The notes beneath the pieces are model-generated. The model saw only the letters and a list, made by a program, of their open reading frames with translations. It searched no databases and was not told where the DNA came from. DNA of 64,000 nt from Ampullaceana balthica (taxonomy: Eukaryota > Mollusca > Gastropoda > Lymnaeidae), in contig CALYLW010000136.1 of assembly GCA_944989445.1 (NCBI GenBank), forward strand, positions 124,001 through 188,000, in the 5' to 3' direction. The position numbers and the translations under genes are program-made. Shown in pieces: positions 1 to 11,302 of this stretch (the stretch's first letter is position 1; each line of letters opens with the position of its first letter).

Positions 1-77
1 TCTTAAATTTAGCTTTATTTTAAAATCATATTTTAATTGAAGAACAAAATGATTCAAAAACAGTTACAGTACTTACC

Positions 78-411
78 AGTTGTCAGTGTAGATGAATTAT
101 TCCTCATTGTAATCCAATATAGAAATAACAATAGTCCTATTTTTAAATACAAGTCCAATGCAGAAAAAAACAGTAATCCAAGGAAGCGTCAAGTTTGATG
201 TAGAAATATTTTAACTGATCCAAATGATAAGAGTGTAGTCCGATTTAGAAATAACAAGTGTGTATTGTAGATAAGTGAGTTGTCCAAAATAGCCTAGTGA
301 ATTGTGGAAGTATTTTAAAAGTTTTCCAAAGAGCTTTTGTAATGTCCAGTGTGAAGGTTGTCCTTTAGTGTCCAGTTTTGTATTTGCAAAATGATCACTG
401 CTCAAGATGTC
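78..411 (-). ncRNA. Non-coding-looking spliced exon, paralogous to 745-1009
   Basis: Acceptor TTTATTTTTCAG|GACATC and donor GACAACTG|GTAAGTACTG. Shares GAGGAATAATTxATCTACA and the TTTCTAxATxGGAxTA motif with the exon at 745-1009, so one is probably a tandem duplicate of the other. A third related segment may start at the acceptor near 640. A 64-codon ORF is present but looks non-coding. Confidence 0.3.
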
Positions 412-744
412 CTGAAAAATAAATTTATATAGAAATAAATTTACACTAAAAATGTTTAAATGTTTTTTTATCTTTAAGGCTTAAGGTTGAATAACTAGCG
501 TTACATAACTTTATGCAAATTAAATTTAAATCTATAAACTGACCAATGTTCATAAATTATCAAATGGTATAGTAATCCTCCCATGTAGAAGTAGTGGTCA
601 GAAAGTCCTCCTTTTATGTTTGATCCAGTTGTGATACCCTGCAATGGATATTGGATATATTTATAAAACGTCTATATACATTTTTTTAACCCAAATTTTT
701 TTAATAGAACAAACAAAACTAATCAAGAATTGTGAAAGCACTTA

Positions 745-1009
745 CCAGTGGTCCTCAGTGTAGATGTAGATAAATTATTCCTCAAAGTAGAAAAATAAGC
801 AATCCAATTTCGAAATAACAAATCGTCCCTTTTATTTTATAGATACTTCTCCAAATGCAGAAAATAGCTATTTCATCATAAGTAGCGACAAGTCCAATGT
901 AGAGTTGTCCAAACATGTCTTTTGAATTAATAAAGTGGTTAAGTAGATTTCCGATGTGCAGGCTCCAAGTCCAGGAAGAAAATTGCCTTTCAGGATAAAT
1001 TTGATTTTC
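745..1009 (-). ncRNA. Non-coding-looking spliced exon, tail of the minus-strand transcript
   Basis: Acceptor TTTGCTTTTCTAG at about 1009 and donor GACCACTG|GTAAGTGC near 745. All frames carry stops. Internally it repeats a motif like CTACATTGGACTTGT. Its last about 60 bases are a diverged copy of the end of the exon at 78-411. Best read as an untranslated or lncRNA exon; expression is inferred only from splice-site quality. Confidence 0.3.
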
Positions 1010-1388
1010 TAGAAAAGCAAATGCATCTACATTAGAACTAATTTTTTAATGACTTTTATATTATTATGGCATCTTTTTTAAAAAATTTTCTTTACAAATC
1101 ATGTGCTGTCAATATGAAACGTTATTTTTCTAAAATATTTGCTTACATGTGCATGTTCACAGCATTAAATGTATACCTCAGTTTTGCTTCTTTCAGGCAA
1201 ATATTTAAACATTCCTGAAATAAATGTAAATAATGTTTAAAATCTACAAATTATTTTTTTAAAGTTTAATTACAGATTGTTTATAAAAATTATTAATAAA
1301 TTTACTGTAGTGTATATAAGAATAAATTTGAAGAAAATATTAATCTATAAACTTACATTATCATGATGGCTAGGTGAAAATAACTTTT

Positions 1389-3543
1389 TTATGTAGACAA
1401 CACATCATACGATGTTACGATGTGAATGTGATGATCAACAAAGCCATTAGTGAATGTTGTTCCTTCATCAGATGTAAAAGTGTTAACATATGACATATAA
1501 TCTTGAGCAGTATTTTCTTTCGGATGCGCTGAGGAATTCACTACACTGGGCCTGGGTTGGGAGGCATCCGAAGAAGTAGTAGAAACAGATGCAGCAACAG
1601 AAGTGCCAGGTGCTTCAATAAGTGGTGGAGACATGGCTGTTACCTAAAAAAATAATATTACTAAGCAGAAAATTAGTACAAGTATATGCAAAAATTGACA
1701 ATAAATACAAAAAGTATGTGTGATAAAAAATAGTTTAAGTCAAATCTCTAGTCAATTATAATGAAATAAATCAATAAAGATAAGTTTAAACTTTGAATAA
1801 ATAATGAAATTAATTATATAATATAAATTATTTAAATTGATGGTCTGTAGACTAGAGCAAGAAGTAGAATAATCTCTGAAAAGAAAAAAAGAAAGAGAAA
1901 AATGAAATAACGTATTTATAATTATAACTATGATCAATGCTATGTAATTTACCACAATTGAATTGTTCTTTAATTGGTCATTGTTACTATATCTAATTTA
2001 TATTAATTTATTAACTAGTTATAATATTTAATAGTAAAGAATTAGTATTAGTAAGTTTAAGAATAATAATATTAATAAGAGTCAGCTAGTCAGAGTACTC
2101 AGAGTTAGAGAAAGAATGGGCATAGGCATAAGTAAAAGTAAATAAATACTTTTGGTGGAGTAAGAATATAGAACAAACAAACTTTACAACAAAAAAAATG
2201 GGGGTCAAGGTGAATATTAAAACTGTCCATAATAATAACATTATTAAAATAAAATTAAATGTATTCATTTTATTTTTGTAATACACAAACGTAACCAATG
2301 ACAGTTAATAATGATAATGACATTAACCGATATACCGCTTACGAAATGTGTCTGCAAATCTATATTTATAATTTTAAAATGGCGCTGTTTGTGTATTTTC
2401 ATTTATTAGTTATTGTGTTCCTAAAATCCCACCCAAAATCGATAGATTGCATTAAAAAACAATCGATTTAAATTGGATTCCTAAAGCATTCTTAAAGCGT
2501 TAATAGTAAGCCCCTTTAAGTCATTAAGAAACAACAACGCAGATCACTTCCGGGTCATGCCTCCCAGCTCGGGAAAAAAACACACAAAGGATACCTTCTT
2601 TAGAGGAATGATTTAAACAAAATGCCACCATCGGATTGACTTCATTTTTTAAATATAGCTATTTAATTGGATAATAATCGCAAACATTTAATAACATGCG
2701 CGAACTTCATTATAGTTTTTAAGAAAAAAATGTTTTTACTACTTACCAGTGACAAGGTCAAGTTTTTCTGCACCAAGCGCTAAGAATCTGATTATGAAAG
2801 CGCGATCAGAATAGGAGCCGTCCTCGAATTAACAAAAATGGCACTTGAAAACCTATTGTTTCCATCTTATATAGACAATGGAAACAAGATTACCGATTGA
2901 CTCTGTGACGTACCGGAATTGACCGGGGCGATTGAAAATAGCCGATTTCCGGGCCCCGAAAATGGTCGGCGCGCGCAGGTTGTCGAAGTACCTACTAACA
3001 CCTATTTGTGTTAAATGCTATAAACCAATAAGAAATTATAAATAAATATTTGCATTATTTAAAATAGGTTCACTAGAAAATAAGCCGGATACTACAGGGG
3101 GCGTAACTCTTAAAACAATCATCGAGAATTGGCGGCTGGGCACAAAACTTCACAATTTATTTGATTACTGCCTTAATTGGAAAATAATATTACTTTAAAA
3201 TCAATAGTACTGATATACAATGATTACAAAATATTAAAGAAACAAAATTAAGAGATCAGAAGCAGCTGAGTGAGCATATAAAGACTAACGATTCATGTTG
3301 AACACATGGTCGTTTTTTGGGTCATCATGCCTGCCTGGCTTGTCTTGAGCAGGCGTCGGTGTCCTGTTTTCCCCCCACATAGTTAGCTATTTCTCTATCA
3401 ATTACAGTACACAAAATAATTACTGCATCTTATATAAATTAGCGAAATAGATGTCTAAATATTATATTCTTACCGGCCTGTTCGTCTGCGGCATCGTGGT
3501 TATTTTTCCCTTCAGGTTTACTGACTTTAGCTGGCGTCGCCAT
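1389..3543 (-). CDS. Short hypothetical gene on the minus strand, two coding exons, alternative first exons
   Basis: First coding exon 3543-3474: ATG after GTTGAAA, MATPAKVSKPEGKNNHDAAD, ending phase 1 at donor GCCG|GTAAGA. Second exon from acceptor at 1636 (pyrimidine-rich, AACAG|CC) reads on in phase 1 as AMSPPLIEAPGTSV and ends in TAA at 1389. The joined CDS is 318 nt, 105 residues, Ser/Thr/Pro-rich, with no domain recognised. A second possible first exon ends at donor 2747 (CACTG|GTAAGT), also phase 1, but holds no in-frame ATG; with it, translation would start at ATG 1634. A GC-richer promoter-like stretch lies at 2880-2990. The second exon might instead splice further if an internal donor near 1400-1420 is used. 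The gene is plausible; the product is unknown. Confidence 0.4.
2747..2829 (-). other. Alternative first exon (probably 5' UTR) of the minus-strand gene
   Basis: Ends in a consensus donor CACTG|GTAAGTAG. It is open in one frame (from GACGGC) and ends phase 1, matching the exon at 1636, but lacks an ATG after the upstream stop. The 5' limit is uncertain; a transcription start near 2830-2900 is likely. Confidence 0.35.
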
Positions 3544-4271
3544 TTTCAACGTGAAGCGGGGAAAAAAGAAATGGTAGATGCGCAGTCGCAACTCGCTATT
3601 ATAACTCTTCCGGTCACTAAGTGCGCGGATGAACCGGCGTTTAATTTTAACCGAAACAAAATGAAGTACAACTGGTTATTATTCTTATTTTTCCCCTTTT
3701 ACGTATCTAAGATAATATTATTTATTTTTATTAAAAAATTGACTTCTTTTAAACTTTTTAAAGGTATAATTTATGTCGTGGACTTATTCCGAGAAAACGC
3801 GGTCAATTCCTTTGTGTTATAATAAAAAGTACAATGAGGTTGCTCGGAATATAATAGGGAAACGAAATATAATTCAGAATTATAAAATCTAGACTCTGGA
3901 GGCAACAACTTTTTTTGAAAAATAAATTTTAAAAAAAACCCAGTATATTTCTTCAACAGAAGATTTTAAATTTTATTGATTTATTTAGTTGATTTTGGTT
4001 CAATTTTATTTGGTTACTTAATATTTAACGTTTTTATAAAAATCTATTTTCTTAATAATGTGTCCCTTGTTAAGGCCCCAAAGAAACTAAAATAACCAAT
4101 GAACGAATGCTGTAAACAATAAGCGGTGTATCTAATATTCGAAATCCAGAATGTGTTTTAATTTCATTATATATTATTTTTTATCATAAATTTTAAGTAC
4201 AAATTTAACACCCACATTGCGAAAATCGACATTAATCCAGGGCTCTTGTTTTTAAAATATGAATGTAGCAG
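3544..4271. other. Upstream region of the minus-strand gene; no gene seen
   Basis: Likely holds the promoter of the gene starting at 3543. The rest is AT-rich and unassigned. The 123-codon plus-strand ORF over 3451-3822 is antisense to the first exon and not supported. Confidence 0.4.
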
Positions 4272-5224
4272 CAGTGGCGTAGCTAGAACTTTTGCCGCCC
4301 GGGGCGGTCTCCAATGTGCCGCCCTTTTTAGGGACCGTCCATAAATGACGTCACGCACCTGGGGCGGGGAGGAGAGTCATACACTTGTTACGATATGTGA
4401 CGAGGGGGTGTATTTGAGAAATGTGACGTCACATCAAAACGCACAACTTTAAATAAAATTTCCATTTAAGTATTGATTACTGAAACTTTATTTAATGACG
4501 TTTACGTAAAACGCGCCTCACGATATTAGAGTGCAGCCTTGCACTAAAACATACTTAAATGACAAAAATGTGATTTGAAACATGCTTATTTTCAAATAGA
4601 AAATACAGCTTTTATGGTGGGGGTAGTCAAAACTTTATGGCGTCATATTGAACAAGGGGTGTAAGTTTTTGTGACGAGGGTGGAGGGGGTGAAAAATCAG
4701 CCAAAATCGAGTGAAGCCATTTGTGGGCGGCAAATTAATCGATTATATGATGTTTTTTTTTATAAATTAATAAACATGAATAAATAATTGTAATTGAAAC
4801 GAAGTAAAGGTGGGGGAAATGTTTACCATAGCATGCGAAATTTATGTAAGCAGTAATTAAAGAGGCTGCATAAGATGATTTACCTATAAATACATATTTA
4901 TAAATAATTCACTATTCATTTTTTAAAGGCCAAAAGAAAGTTACTGAGGTTGCAGGCAAATTCACACCAAAAAAAAACAACAACATTATCAATTACTATT
5001 CTTTTATTTTACATTTATAAACGTATATTTTTTACAAACAAAGAAATTGTATACACATTAGTATGTAATCATATTTATACATTTACTTTTATAACTTTCA
5101 TAATAGAAAAAACGTGTATTATGCTATCAAAATTTAAATTATTTGTAATATCTTGTTCTATGGACAATATTGCAAGATTTTGTTGTCTTAAATCGCTCAT
5201 TGTGGAACGAAGATACTTTTTATT

Positions 5225-5250
5225 AAATCCCTTATATTAACTTCACCGCC

Positions 5251-5288
<38 letters not shown>

Positions 5289-6207
5289 TGGGCTCGGCGG
5301 GCGGGCGGGCGGAAAAACAGAAGTCAATAAAACAAACCCGTAAAAACAAAGTTTTTGACTATAAATCCCTTATATATGAGACATAACTAACAGTATTGAT
5401 TATTTTCAAACATTTACAGACTGACACCGAGTGATGTCCCTTGTCTTTAATAAATGGGGGTGGGATGCGAGGGGGTGTCGGCACGACGGTCGGCGTCAAC
5501 ACGACGGTCGGCGTCAACTCAAACTCACGTGGAACTGGGCAGAAAAAAAACAATAACAAACAGTGAATTTTGAATTACATACCTCATATAAGGATAAACT
5601 AAAAATGCTCTAATTTAATTACGGTACGTTCGATCGATCTGAAATTTTGATACAATGCATTGTTAGGTTAGACGGGTCCGTGTGCCAAATTTCAGTTTGA
5701 TCGGATCATGGGAAGTGGGTCATTTTTGACTTCTGTTTTTCCGCCCGCCCGCCGAGCCCAAGACAGACAGAGAGAGAGAGAGAGACGGCCGCGAAGTTAA
5801 TATAAGGGATTTAAAAATGACCCACTTCCCATGATCCGATCAAACTGAAATTTGGCACACGGACCCGTCTAACCTAACAATGCATCGTATCAAAATTTCA
5901 GATCGATCGAACGTACCGTAATTAAATTAGAGCATTTTTAGTTTATCCTAATATGAGGTATGTAATTCAAAATTCACTGTTTGTTATTGTTTTTTTTCTG
6001 CCCAGTTCCACGTGAGTTTGAGTTGACGCCGACCGTCGTGTTGACGCCGACCGTCGTGCCGACACCCCCTCGCATCCCACCCCCATTTATTAAAGACAAG
6101 GGACATCACTCGGTGTCAGTCTGTAAATGTTTGAAAATAATCAATACTGTTAGTTATGTCTCATATATAAGGGATTTATAGTCAAAAACTTTGTTTTTAC
6201 GGGTTTG
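5225..6207 (-). repeat. R-family repeat, reverse copy, split by a forward R copy
   Basis: Outer copy of an interspersed repeat. It begins (minus) CAAACCCGTAAAAACAAAG and ends AGTTAATATAAGGGATTT. Flanked by TTTTATT at 5218-5224 and 6208-6214, an apparent 7-bp target duplication. It sits in the hAT transposase remnant. A forward copy (5333-5812) is inserted in it, which makes a near-perfect inverted repeat and explains two identical 66-codon ORFs on opposite strands. A CT-dinucleotide run lies at 5251-5284. Confidence 0.75.
5333..5812 (+). repeat. R-family repeat, forward copy inside a reverse copy
   Basis: Full-length copy, about 480 bp, with both termini. Contains the conserved paired block GATCGATCTGAAATTTTG ... 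CAAATTTCAGTTTGATCGGA (about 5632-5707), able to form a stem-loop, then a G+C patch and an AG-rich run before the end. No RNA polymerase III boxes and no protein were recognised. Confidence 0.75.
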
Positions 6208-6591
6208 TTTTATTATCAACTTCACTTTGGAGAAGCTCCTTTCACAACTAGCGACACTGAAAGCAATTGTTGAACAAAATCATAGCAAAAATTACAATGT
6301 TGGGTACAGAATTTTCCGATCTTACTGTTTTATTAGATCAAAGGGGCCTTTCCCCCCGTTTTTCTAACATAATGCCTCTTCTTGTAGTGTAGGTACAGCC
6401 ATAAGAAGCTGGACCCTTTTTCTTTCAATATTGAACTGTTCTTTATCAATGTCAATAAAGCAATTTACTTGATATTCAAATGCTTCATTTAGTAGGTTAC
6501 AGAGAATGATATACGATTATTTTCTTGCAAGGACTTGCGACTTATCAAAGCGTTCTTTTATTTTCTGTTATAACTTAAACTTTTGGCGAAA

Positions 6592-6898
6592 AGTCATTGT
6601 CTTTTTGTGCAGCCAAACAATAGAATTCTCTACCATTAGACATCCGTAGTATTTCAACTACCAAGTCCTCAGACTGCACTTAAGACGCATCTTTTCAAAA
6701 TGTATTTACAAAATTAATGAAAAAAACATTTCTTTTAATGATTAACGTAGCTTATTTTTAATGTTCTGTCCTGTATGTTGTTATTAGGGTATGAATGGTT
6801 ATTTAATTATTATATGTATGTTATGATCTCAATGTAAAGCGCTGTGAGCCCGGTTCCTTGCTGGGATACAGCGCTATATAAATTAGTATTATTATTAT
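6592..6898 (+). mobile_element. Truncated LINE 3' end inserted in the hAT transposase remnant
   Basis: Encodes a decayed CAAKQxNSLPL-like C-terminus of a non-LTR reverse transcriptase, then a 3' tail with AAGCGCTGTGAGCCCGG, CAGCGCTATATAAAT and ATTATTATTATAA. It closely matches the copy at 9867-10375. Strong 5' truncation is usual for LINE insertions. Confidence 0.75.
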
Positions 6899-8028
6899 AA
6901 TTCCATCCATGGATAAAAAACATTTGCCGTTATATTTCTCGTTCTAAAGATAGAACCACGTCTTCTTAATTTTCCCCACTCATATTTTTTATCATTCTAA
7001 CTCAGCGTTCAGTTGATATCTCCAACTCTTCACAAATTGTTTGACTGATATAACAGCGTTTTGTATTAGCACATCTCTTTGTTTAGTGCAATGGGTTTGC
7101 ATTAATTTAAAAAATGACGGGTTCCCATAAATTGAGATAACACAGAAAAGAAAAAGATTGCATTGAATTGAGTAAAATTTGAGCATCTTATATAATTTTA
7201 CGAGTTACTTCTTCAGATGTCAATTTTTCCAAGACGCTTGAAATTTTAAAGTATGTCTTTTTCAAAATTATGTATGCCTATTGTGGTGTTTATTAAATGA
7301 GAAATTTGAATATTTTCATGTTCTTGCCATAAATCTTAATAATTTTCCATAAAATAGACGAATTCAAATTATTTAAACATTACTTTAATAACATAAAAGG
7401 CGTAACATTTTTAATGAATAACATCATTTTAATGAAAAACACAAATTATTTGTGCTACTTTAATGCAATGAAAAACAAAACATATTTAATTTTTAATAAC
7501 GTACCTTACAATAATTTTCTTAAAACTCAAACAGTAATATAGATTGCCCATATTTTATATCAATTACCACTTGCAAGTTAAACAGAATATTTGAACCACC
7601 ATGAATTGTAGGTACTTGTTCGCGCATCATTCTGTGAATGTCGAAATTCCACGCAAAAACCATCGTGCGAAATTAATAGCACATGATTAGCCCAGCGGTG
7701 ATGTGTTTTTTTGTGTAGTTTTCTTATAAAAGCGTCATCTGGTCGTACCGTATACCGCTTAATTTTCCAAACAAATCGATACCTTTTTTTGAGTGATTAA
7801 AAATTTTTGAACGGTTTTACGTTACTTATAACATCCACACATCTACTAACTAGTACTAGAAATTACGAATATATTTGTTTCACCTTGGTTTTTCCCCTTC
7901 AAAAGAAAAAGGATGGTTGTCGAAATAGGTTGCACTTTTCAAATGCCCACAAATGCCGCCCATAAATGCGTGCCGCCCGGGGCGGACCACCCCCACCGCC
8001 CCCCTCTAGCTACGCCACTGTGTAGCAG

Positions 8029-8751
8029 TTTATAACTTGTTTATAAAGTTAGAGCGACATCAAGCTTCTGTGTAAATGTATGGACTATGGTCATGGTAAA
8101 TTAATACGTGGTTTGTTGTGTGCGCATATGCCTAAGCCTGAAGCCTCCGGTAATATTTAAATATAATTAAGAAGGTAAAGCTGGCCATCAGGGGAGCACG
8201 ATGTGTAATTTTTGTTTTGATTTGTCATTTTTGCTCAATGAAAATCAAAGAACTTTTATTTTAAAATCGCGTTTGCTTTAAGTTCAGCCAATGAATTATG
8301 TAGAATGTAGAACTTAATGATTAATGTGTTCATTTTTACCCGCCGTCTTCCTCCCACTCCCAGCCCATCACAACTCGTTAAGAGCTCGTATCAAAATTAA
8401 GGAACCCTGATGACACTTGCCTACAATCTAGTTAATACAATCTCTCTCCTCACCTCCCTGTAATTTTTAAGTTGCCAATTATCCGTAAATTTACATGGAG
8501 TAAACATTTGACCTAAATCAAATAAATATAAATATTAGGGGGAAAGAGAGAGAGACAGAGGTCCAGGAAAAAATGTGTATTGGGGAGTAATGGTGCAACA
8601 ATGAAGACTGAAAATTAATTAAAAGAAACAAAGAACTGTGCTCAGTGTTTGTTGAGTATTCTTCAATTATTACTTAAATGGTCATTATAAAAAAAAATAA
8701 AGCTATAGGGGAAATAATTTAGTAATTTAGAGTATACTTACACCGTATTTT
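8029..8751. other. Unassigned AT-rich sequence
   Basis: About 0.7 kb with short AG and poly-A runs. No ORF, splice pair or repeat unit was recognised. Confidence 0.4.
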
Positions 8752-8905
8752 TCGCCCTACAAGACTTTTCCTTCCCTAAAACTAGTTTGCGTCTTATACG
8801 ACGAATGACAGTATTTAGTCTTTTTTCCCTTTCCCTAGGTTTTCCTTTCTTTAAAATTGGGTGCGTCTTATATTCCGGCGCGTCTTATAAGGCGAAAAAT
8901 ACGGA
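8752..8905. mobile_element. Short inverted-repeat element (MITE)
   Basis: Left CCGTATTTTTCGCC and right GGCGAAAAATACGG are exact inverted copies. Inside, the phrase GCGTCTTATA recurs, as in widespread animal MITEs with this terminus. Superfamily not assigned. Confidence 0.7.
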
Positions 8906-8965
8906 AGAGAGAGTAGCCTAATATGCTTATAGTCTAATACCATAGTTAGACTTTAGGCTAAAGGG

Positions 8966-9151
8966 CAGTGATGGTGAACCTTTTTGGGGCCGCGTGCCCA
9001 AAATTCAATCAAAACCCACTTATTTATAGCCAAGTGCAAACACAGTGCCAGCAAAGAGTTTTGATTAAGGAAGTAATATTGTAACTGCGTGCCGGCTGAT
9101 GGAGCTCTGCGTGCCGACTGTGACACGTGTGCCATAGGTTCGCCATCACTG
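8966..9151. mobile_element. Small non-autonomous hAT element
   Basis: Ends CAGTGATGGTGAACCT and AGGTTCGCCATCACTG form an inverted repeat of a common hAT type. Subterminal GCGTGCC phrases recur in both arms. The flanks (CTAAAGGG and CTATAGTA) agree at only 5 of 8 positions, so the target duplication is decayed or absent. Confidence 0.65.
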
Positions 9152-9866
9152 CTATAGTATAGGGCTACTGCTAGTATTACTAGTATACTAGTAAGCTATC
9201 GCGTTCAGTTATAGCCTAATCAGATTTCTGCTGATAGCTAAGGATTTTGTTAGAGGCTTGTAGCTAAGAACGCCAATAATAATTTTTACCCCCCCCCTTT
9301 CCTTTTAATTATTTTATTTTTGTGACACATTTGGAAAGTCACTGATAAATGTCGTTACGTAATCCAAGGGAGAATACCTATATGCACAGATTTGTGTACC
9401 GAATAATGAAGTTTAAATTTCCCTGCCTTTCAATTTCCCTCTTGACTGGAAAGCGGTGTACTTAATAAAAATAAATTGTTGGTTTGCCATTACTGTCTAC
9501 ATATGCTTCTGTTTAAAATCAACCATAAAACTCTCATTTCGTTATTTTTTAAAATTATTATTATTAATTTTTTTTTACATTGAAGTTTTATTTTAAAATT
9601 AGGTTGGGTCGGTGGGTCTGTGATGTTAAATTTTTATGTCGGTGAATAACGCTTCCAAATTAAAATTATCGAGTCACCGTCACAGCTGAATGAATCTACT
9701 GTGGACTATTGGTTAATTAATAATTTTAAAAAAGAAAACGTTTTAAATCTCGTATTCTGTTTTTCAGTATACTTCATGATAATGATAATCTGAAGATCAA
9801 CAAATTAATATCGGTTTGAAAACTCGGGTTTTTCGAGAAAAATACTTTTAAAAACAAAAAGTACTA

Positions 9867-10375
9867 TTGCCCAATGATTCCATTGACTGTAAGATGACAG
9901 AAGTAGCTTACTTCTCTGTCACAACTTCTTTTCGGACTCATGCCCATCGTATCTTACTGAACTTTTGTCGGTCTACTCACCCACTCGCCAGCTACGATCT
10001 TCTGCAGACACACGCGTTCTCTCTGTTCCTACGACACGCACCAAAATATTTGGTGAAAGGTCGTTCTCTTTTTTGTGCAGCCAAACAATGGAATTCTCTA
10101 CCATTACACATGCGTAGTATTCAAACAACCAAGTCCTTCAAGACTGCACTTAAGACACATCTTTTCAACATTTATTTTCAAAATTGATGAAACAACATTT
10201 CTTGTAAATGATTAACGTAGCTTATGTATAATGTACTGTAATTTTTGTGTTTGTTACGATATGAAAGTTAATTTAATATTTATAGTTATGTTATTTCTTT
10301 CATGTAAAGCGCTGTGAGCCCAGTTCCTTACTGGGATACAGCGCTATATAAATAATCAATTTATTATTTATTATT
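9867..10375 (+). mobile_element. LINE 3' end with reverse-transcriptase C-terminus
   Basis: A 106-codon ORF ends in GRSLFCAAKQWNSLPLHMR then SFKTALKTHLFNIYF, the typical C-terminus of non-LTR reverse transcriptases (xWNSLPxxLRxxxxxxxFKxxLKTHLF). The 3' UTR carries AAGCGCTGTGAGCCC, CAGCGCTATATAAAT and a TTATT-rich tail. The 5' part is missing. Same family as 6592-6898. Confidence 0.8.
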
Positions 10376-10603
10376 ACTTTCGGGGCGGGTAGTTTCGAAA
10401 TTGTATAGGAGTTAATAAAAATGAACATTTCTTCATCTTTTAAATACGTTCTTCCAACTGTTTCATAAAGTTGACAGTTGCACCACGCAAATCGAATCAT
10501 AGCCACGCGATTACTTGTACCAGCATCTTTCTGCTGGGGTGGGAGGGTACGCTCACATTGACTTAGCCTCGTAACCCAAACCTCGCAACTAATGTTGAAC
10601 ATT

Positions 10604-10994
10604 CTATTATTGGTCCTACTGATACTTATGTCAGCTGTGTGCCTCAGTCATTCTATTATTGGTCCTACTGATACTTATGTCAGCTGTGTGCCTCAGTCAT
10701 TCTATTATTGGTCCTACTGATACTTATGTCAGCTGTGTGCCTCAGTCATTCTATTATTGGTCCTACTGATACTTATGTCAGCTGTGTGCCTCAGTCATTC
10801 TATTATTGGTCCTACTGATACTTATGTCAGCTGTGTGCCTCAGTCATTCTATTATTGGTCCTACTGATACTTATGTCAGCTGTGTGCCTCAGTCATTCTA
10901 TTATTGGTCCTACTGATACTTATGTCAGCTGTGTGCCTCAGTCATTCTATTATTGGTCCTACTGATACTTATGCCAGCAGTGTGCCTCAGTTAA
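10604..10994. repeat. 49-bp minisatellite, 8 copies
   Basis: Unit starts CTATTATTGGTCCTACTGAT at 10604, 10653, 10702, 10751, 10800, 10849, 10898 and 10947. The first seven copies are virtually identical. The last is diverged and grades into a unique flank that recurs near 12490-12560. Confidence 0.95.
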
Positions 10995-11302
10995 TTAGTA
11001 TATCATTGGTCCAGCCAGATGTTCTCTACTGATATTTAGCATTAAATTAATGGTGCTGTAGTAATTTTAAAAAATAATAAATTAGCGTTTGAAAAGTGTT
11101 TTGATAATACAAGTAAGTGAAGTGCAAGTGGGCCCTTCCCTTTAGCCATCTTAAACTAATGTTTGCGTACTAAGAATTGTTTGACCAATGACATCAGTAA
11201 GGCCTCTGCGAGGTTTTGTTTTTAAATATTAAAAGTCAATATGTGTCAGTTTTTGATTTCGGCAAAATTCTTGAAAGTGTTTCAAATCGCAATTTGTGCG
11301 TT

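Larger units (their letters stand above)
5075..7186 (-). pseudogene. hAT transposase remnant (DUF4371/ZMYM1-like), interrupted
   Basis: The C-terminal hAT dimerisation signature is split. VASCERSFSKVKL is read near 6311-6220 and YLRSTMSDLRQQNLAILSIE near 5215-5150, with the R repeat between them. The second part continues EQDITNNLNFDSIIHVF. Further upstream a mid-region piece (7186-6992 and on to about 6900) is cut by a LINE 3' fragment. Frameshifts and stops occur between segments, so the element cannot make an intact transposase. Family call is from the ERSFSK...LRSTM...LALLSIE pattern. Confidence 0.7.
4272..8020 (-). mobile_element. hAT transposon, decayed, with perfect 8-bp target duplication
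   Basis: Left end CAGTGGCGTAGCTAG and right end CTAGCTACGCCACTG are inverted copies. The flanks 4264-4271 and 8021-8028 are both TGTAGCAG, a perfect 8-bp target duplication typical of hAT. Length 3749 bp. Inside lie minus-strand transposase remnants, a LINE 3' fragment (6592-6898), a self-nested R repeat (5225-6207) and, just inside the left end, a second repeat starting GGGACCGTCCATAAATGACG (about 4330-4740). The same terminal sequence bounds the element at 25712-29415, so both belong to one family. Confidence 0.9.

Noticed and set aside
3290..3384. Possible second exon (TPTPAQDKPGRHDD frame) after the first exon at 3474
   Set aside because: The acceptor lacks a pyrimidine tract and the coding-like frame does not match the phase of the 3474 donor.
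3451..3822. 123-codon plus-strand ORF with hydrophobic segments
   Set aside because: It begins over the minus-strand first exon, which has better start and donor signals, and the rest is AT-rich low complexity.
5359..6181. Two identical 66-codon ORFs on opposite strands
   Set aside because: Created by the inverted R-in-R insertion; not a duplicated gene.
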